Source: G963667075 sp963667075 (GTDB taxonomy: Bacteria > Pseudomonadota > Alphaproteobacteria > Micavibrionales > Micavibrionaceae). From it: 64,000 nucleotides of DNA. The stretch is taken from contig OY762938.1 of assembly GCA_963667075.1 (NCBI GenBank), positions 1,550,001-1,614,000 on the forward strand. Direction: 5' to 3'. The notes below the pieces were generated by a model. The model saw only the letters and a list, made by a program, of their open reading frames with translations. It was not told the origin of the DNA and searched no databases. Below, piece after piece: positions 60,466-64,000 of this stretch (the first letter of the stretch is position 1; each line of letters starts with the position of its first letter). The translations under genes were made by a program, and so were the position numbers.

Positions 60466-61692
60466 ATGCGAGACAAAAGGGATGATTTATTTCACTATCA
60501 AGATATGAGCCTGGAAGAGTTGTATAGAAAGCAGCGTCCGGATATGGACCGCTTTGTTGTTTTTGATCGTTATAAGCCTTTGCTGACGACGGCGGCCTTA
60601 TTGTTTACAGGGATTTTGCTTGGCACTGTTCTTTGGGTCGGGTATCCCGATGGGGATAGTGTGAGTGACGGGCCTGTGCCAGTGATACAGGCTGATGCTG
60701 GATCATATAGGGTATCGCCTGATGATCCGGGCGGCATGGAAGTGCCGCACAGGGATAGTGTTATATTTGAAACAATGCAGACGGCAGGCGACTTTTCGGA
60801 CTTGAGTCCTTCGTCAGGTGTTGAAAATCTTTTGGATGAGCCTGAGGTAGAAGAACGGTTGGTAGAGCAGCCTATCGAGCAACCTGTAGAGCAGCTCATA
60901 GATAAAGACACCTATTTTTCAACTCTGGAAGAGGCAAAGGAAAGTGCCAACAAGTATCGCGCAACAGCGTCTCCGGCTTCATCCGGTTCTTTGATTGAGT
61001 CTCTTTCCATTGAAAATGAGGCCCCGCCCAGAGAAGAAACCGTTACTGAAATCACGGCCCCGATCAACGATATTACAGAGACGGTAAGGGTGTCATTGCC
61101 GAAAAAAACGAAAGTGAAGGTAATAACGCCTGACGTGGTGGCAACGCCTGTACCTGGGGTTAAGCCTCAACGTCCTATCGCGTTCAAAATGAAAGGTGTT
61201 AAGGAAAGTAGGGATGTTGTTGATATAGCAGCTTCTTCTATTTCCTCCATTCCTTCTTCTTCTTCTTCTTCTGTGGCGTCCAGAAAAACGAAAGCCAATG
61301 CGGAAACGATTGATTTTGTTCGTTCCGTTCTTGATCAGAAAATTACACCGCCGCCTTCTTCTGTTGCGGCTGCCGCTATTCAGCCTTCAAGTGGGTACAC
61401 AGCCCATGAGGGAATCGTGAGGGCTGCCCCTGTCGCGACAACAGCTACGCATTATATTCAGCTTGGCAGTCTGACGTCGGATGCGCAGGCGCGGACCCAT
61501 TGGGCTACGTTACAAAGGCAGTTTCCGTCACAACTTTCCAGTTTGTCCATGCGGGTTCAGCAGGCGGATCTCGGTGCGCGCGGTATGTTTTACCGTGTGC
61601 AGGCGGGGCCTGTTTCTGCCGGGCAGGCGCATGATTTATGTGATTCTATAAAAGCACGAAAACCCGGGGGATGCCTTGTCGTCGGTCCGTAG
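60466..61692 (+). CDS. SPOR-domain membrane protein
   Basis: A 408-residue protein with a cytoplasmic N-terminus (RDDLFHYQDMSLEELYRKQR), one membrane helix (about 44-64), a long Glu/Pro/Ser-rich periplasmic linker (65-330), and a C-terminal SPOR domain (about 335-408) ending ARKPGGCLVVGP, with HYIQLGSLTSDAQARTHW at its start. SPOR domains bind denuded septal glycan. It stands in the conserved order before nagZ and scpAB. The ATG at 60466 is preferred over an earlier in-frame start. Confidence 0.92.
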   Translation: MRDKRDDLFHYQDMSLEELYRKQRPDMDRFVVFDRYKPLLTTAALLFTGILLGTVLWVGYPDGDSVSDGPVPVIQADAGSYRVSPDDPGGMEVPHRDSVIFETMQTAGDFSDLSPSSGVENLLDEPEVEERLVEQPIEQPVEQLIDKDTYFSTLEEAKESANKYRATASPASSGSLIESLSIENEAPPREETVTEITAPINDITETVRVSLPKKTKVKVITPDVVATPVPGVKPQRPIAFKMKGVKESRDVVDIAASSISSIPSSSSSSVASRKTKANAETIDFVRSVLDQKITPPPSSVAAAAIQPSSGYTAHEGIVRAAPVATTATHYIQLGSLTSDAQARTHWATLQRQFPSQLSSLSMRVQQADLGARGMFYRVQAGPVSAGQAHDLCDSIKARKPGGCLVVGP

Positions 61693-61702
61693 GGATATGT
61701 TG

Positions 61703-62626
61703 ATGCAAGGGACATTGCCTGTAATTTTCTCGATAGAAGGCCTAACGCTTTCCAGTGCCGAACAAAGCTTTTTTAAGGAGTCCAGGCCGGCGGGTTTTAT
61801 TCTTTTCGGTCGCAATGTTGATAATCCTTCACAGCTTCGTGCCTTGACAGATTCTTTGCGCGCGCTGACAGAGCATGAGGATTGCCCGATTCTGATCGAT
61901 CAGGAAGGCGGGCGCGTGGCACGTATGAGCTCTCCGCATTGGTCAGAGATTTCTCCGATGCGGCTTTTGGGACAGCAAATAGAGCAGGATAAAACAAAAG
62001 GTACAGAAGAACTTAAAACGCGTTTTCGTCAGATTTTGAAAGAGCTGAAAGCGGTTGGTATTAATGTGAATTGTGTGCCTGTGCTCGATGTTTTATTTGA
62101 AAAAACCCATGACGCTATTGGTGATCGGGCTTTTTCGGATAACCCGGAGATTGTGGCTTATGCAGGCCAAGTTATAGCGGATCTTTGTCTGGAAGAGGGC
62201 ATAACGCCTGTGATGAAACATATGCCAGGTCACGGGCGGGCGGTGAAAGATTCTCATCATGACTTGCCGGTTGTCAAAGCATCATTTGATGATTTACAAA
62301 AAACGGACTTTTATCCTTTTGTCTCTGTGGCTGAATCAGAGGGCGTGTGGGGGATGATGGCGCATGTGATTTACGAATCGATTGATTCGAAACATCCGGC
62401 CTCTGTTTCTGAGACTGTTATTTCAGAGATTGTACGTAAGGAAATCGGGTTTCAGGGGCTTTTACTAAGCGATGACTTAAGCATGAAAGCCCTTGATAAG
62501 TATGGCGATGTAGCAGATCGAGCTTTTGGGAGCTTGCAGGCAGGGTGTGATCTTGCTTTATATTGTGCCGGTGATTTGCCGGAAATGGAAAAAATAGCTG
62601 GCAAATTATGGAAAACAATAATCTAG
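61703..62626 (+). CDS. nagZ: Beta-N-acetylhexosaminidase (glycoside hydrolase 3)
   Basis: A 307-residue cytoplasmic enzyme releasing GlcNAc from muropeptides in cell-wall recycling. Family motifs: PAGFILFGRNVDNPSQLRAL, IDQEGGRVARM, the catalytic loop KHMPGHGRAVKDSHHDLP, and the nucleophile Asp in LLSDDLSMKAL. Starts at the ATG at 61703 with aggg eight bases upstream, 10 bases after the SPOR stop; ATG 61697 and earlier are alternatives. It overlaps scpA by 19 bases. Confidence 0.95.
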   Translation: MQGTLPVIFSIEGLTLSSAEQSFFKESRPAGFILFGRNVDNPSQLRALTDSLRALTEHEDCPILIDQEGGRVARMSSPHWSEISPMRLLGQQIEQDKTKGTEELKTRFRQILKELKAVGINVNCVPVLDVLFEKTHDAIGDRAFSDNPEIVAYAGQVIADLCLEEGITPVMKHMPGHGRAVKDSHHDLPVVKASFDDLQKTDFYPFVSVAESEGVWGMMAHVIYESIDSKHPASVSETVISEIVRKEIGFQGLLLSDDLSMKALDKYGDVADRAFGSLQAGCDLALYCAGDLPEMEKIAGKLWKTII

Positions 62627-63438
62627 CAGAGCATAAGGATTTTGAAGAGGAAATCATGCCAGAAGAAGAGGCGGTCTTCCTTCTTCTGGATATTGATGGA
62701 TTCGAGGGACCTATTGATCTGTTATTGGAACTCTCCCGTAAACAAAAGGTCGATTTAACGCAAATTTCTATTTTGCAACTGGCCCGCCAATATCTTTTCT
62801 TTATTGAACAGGTTAAAGAGCTCAAGCTTGATATTGCGGCTGAATATCTTGTTATGGCGGCGTGGCTGGCTTATTTGAAGTCCCGTCTTTTATTGCCCAA
62901 ACAGGAAGATGAGACAGAAGTAAGTGGTGAAGAAATGGCAGAAGCCCTGCAGTTTCAACTCCGTCGTTTACAGTCTATGCAAAAAGCAGCTGAAGACCTT
63001 TCTAAAAGGCCACAACTGGGGCAGGATATTTTTGCACGGGGGATGCCTGAAGGACTGGTCGTTTCTAAAAATACAGCCTACAAGGCCGGCTTATATGATC
63101 TTTTAAAAGCTTATGGCAATATTGCGCAAAGAAAAGAACATGAGACCTACGAGCCAATGAAATTCAGCCTTATGTCTATGGAAGATGCTTTAAGCCGTGT
63201 GACAAACATGCTGGGGGCTTTGCCCCGTAAAGGGCCTTATAGCGTATGGACAAGCTTGCAAAATTTATTGCCGGAGGGGCTTAAACAGGGGCAATTATTT
63301 AGTCGTTCGGCTTTAGCCTCATCCTTTACGGCATTGTTGGAACTGACAAAGCAGGGGGATATTGAGTTGAAACAGGATGGCCTTTTTCGTCCAATCTATT
63401 TGCGTCAGGCCAAAGGAAGCGATATAGAGAAAGCATGA
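62608..63438 (+). CDS. scpA: Segregation and condensation protein A
   Basis: A 276-residue kleisin subunit of the SMC-ScpAB condensin. N-terminal SMC-binding region (LLDIDGFEGPIDLLLELSRK), a long helix with QEDETEVSGEEMAEALQFQL, and a C-terminal winged helix (PYSVWTSLQNLLPEGLKQGQ onward, SFTALLELTKQGDIELKQDG). It overlaps nagZ and is coupled to scpB by ATGA. Confidence 0.96.
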   Translation: MENNNLAEHKDFEEEIMPEEEAVFLLLDIDGFEGPIDLLLELSRKQKVDLTQISILQLARQYLFFIEQVKELKLDIAAEYLVMAAWLAYLKSRLLLPKQEDETEVSGEEMAEALQFQLRRLQSMQKAAEDLSKRPQLGQDIFARGMPEGLVVSKNTAYKAGLYDLLKAYGNIAQRKEHETYEPMKFSLMSMEDALSRVTNMLGALPRKGPYSVWTSLQNLLPEGLKQGQLFSRSALASSFTALLELTKQGDIELKQDGLFRPIYLRQAKGSDIEKA

Positions 63439-64000
63439 AAGCAGAAAAACGAATTGTTGAAGCGTTGTTATTTGCATCCAGTGAACCTTTGTCTCTGGAT
63501 ATGATGCGGGAACGCTTGCCGGAGAATGCCGATCTGGGCGGGGCGTTGCTGGCCTTGAAAGAGGAATATGCAGCACGTGGGGTTAATCTTGTCGATATTG
63601 ATGGGGCCTGGGCGTTCAGGACGGCTAATGATTTGGGCGATGTGTTGACTCTTGAAAAGCACGAGCAAAAGAAGCTCTCAAGAACGGCACTTGAGACATT
63701 GGCGATTGTGGCTTATCATCAACCCGTGACACGGGCTGAAATTGAGAATATCCGTGGTGTTTCTACGCATAGAGGCACATTGGATGTTCTAATGGAAACA
63801 GGATGGATCAAACCCGGTAAGCGGCGTGAGACACCAGGGCGTCCCTTGACTTGGGTAACAACGCTGTCGTTTCTGGATCATTTCGGTATGGAGGCTTTAA
63901 CGGATTTACCGGGCATGGATGACTTGAAATCCTCTGGTTTACTTGACCGGCGTCCGGCTATTGATACATTGCCTGGAACTGGGGAATTGTTTGAAGACGA
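63435..64000 (+). CDS. scpB: Segregation and condensation protein B (partial, runs off the right edge)
   Basis: The first 188 codons of the ScpB subunit that dimerises on ScpA. The frame starts MKAEKRIVEALLFASSEPLS, overlapping the scpA stop (ATGA), and remains open to the window end. Two winged-helix domains are visible: first to about residue 85, second with LSRTALETLAIVAYHQPVTR, GVSTHRGTLDVLMETGWIKP and PGRPLTWVTT. The gene is expected to end a short distance beyond the window. Confidence 0.95.
   Translation, partial: MKAEKRIVEALLFASSEPLSLDMMRERLPENADLGGALLALKEEYAARGVNLVDIDGAWAFRTANDLGDVLTLEKHEQKKLSRTALETLAIVAYHQPVTRAEIENIRGVSTHRGTLDVLMETGWIKPGKRRETPGRPLTWVTTLSFLDHFGMEALTDLPGMDDLKSSGLLDRRPAIDTLPGTGELFED

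Noticed and set aside
60844..60900. Repeated Glu-Gln-Pro pattern, possible tandem repeat
   Set aside because: It is a short low-complexity linker within the SPOR protein (VEQPIEQPVEQ), not a DNA repeat of interest.
1..64000. CRISPR array, prophage or integrative element
   Set aside because: No regularly spaced repeats, no cas, integrase, capsid or conjugation genes were found; the tRNA-Thr 3' end is not duplicated in the window.

Overview
The window looks like chromosomal DNA of an alphaproteobacterium with moderate G+C, not a plasmid or prophage. The evidence is the block exoIII / dgt-like / SPOR protein / nagZ / scpA / scpB at the right end, the homodimeric NADP isocitrate dehydrogenase, an RNase E with an acidic insertion in its S1 domain and a tryptophan-rich C-terminal tip, and the yfgM-like / bamB / der operon. 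The species cannot be named from the sequence; an aquatic, possibly Micavibrio- or Rhodospirillales-like organism is a guess. Genes are densely packed, with many ATGA-type overlaps.

Layout. 0.05-5.5 kb: a divergent chaperone-usher locus (usher, PapD-like chaperone, two DUF4402 pilin-like proteins). 5.7-8 kb: an AMIN lipoprotein and a Panacea-type (DUF4065) antitoxin with a two-helix membrane partner. 8-14.5 kb: typA, a class 1A dihydroorotate dehydrogenase, dnaX, a frameshifted LpxH-like phosphoesterase, a PEBP protein, the 4.5S SRP RNA (minus strand) and tRNA-Thr(CGT). 14.5-16.3 kb: a hypothetical locus split by a complete IS630-family element. 16.4-22.5 kb: a four-gene exosortase cassette of exosortase/EpsI fusion, VIT-VWA protein with a PEP-CTERM-like tail, OmpR-type regulator and sensor kinase. 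23-28 kb: serC, ybaB, exoIII, MFS transporter, two GNAT acetyltransferases. 28.5-37.3 kb: chorismate mutase, rsmB, rpe, heparinase-like protein, a divergent EAL protein, radA, cvpA, purF. 37-42 kb: mscS-type channel, der, bamB, yfgM-like. 42-51.6 kb: an ABC exporter deletion scar, icd, an L,D-transpeptidase, a small lipoprotein, an AMIN amidase, rne and a glycosyltransferase. 51.6-58.8 kb: a ferredoxin reductase / membrane protein / 2Fe-2S ferredoxin run, a PAS histidine kinase, three lipoproteins and a second exoIII. 58.8-64 kb: dgt-like gene, SPOR protein, nagZ, scpA and the start of scpB, which runs off the window.

How the genes fit together. Most of the window is housekeeping: replication and repair (dnaX, radA, two exoIII, ybaB, scpAB), translation and RNA (typA, der, rsmB, rne, SRP RNA, tRNA), purine, pyrimidine and serine/aromatic metabolism, and envelope care (bamB, amidase, L,D-transpeptidase, nagZ, SPOR). 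The accessory parts are the surface systems and mobile or toxin-like modules. The most notable is the exosortase cassette. It has the same logic as the 'proteobacterial dedicated sortase system' (one sorting enzyme, one VIT-VWA target, its own two-component system), but the enzyme is an exosortase and the target carries a PEP-CTERM-like tail. Decayed loci are also present: an IS insertion, an out-of-frame internal deletion of an ABC exporter, and a homopolymer frameshift in a phosphoesterase.
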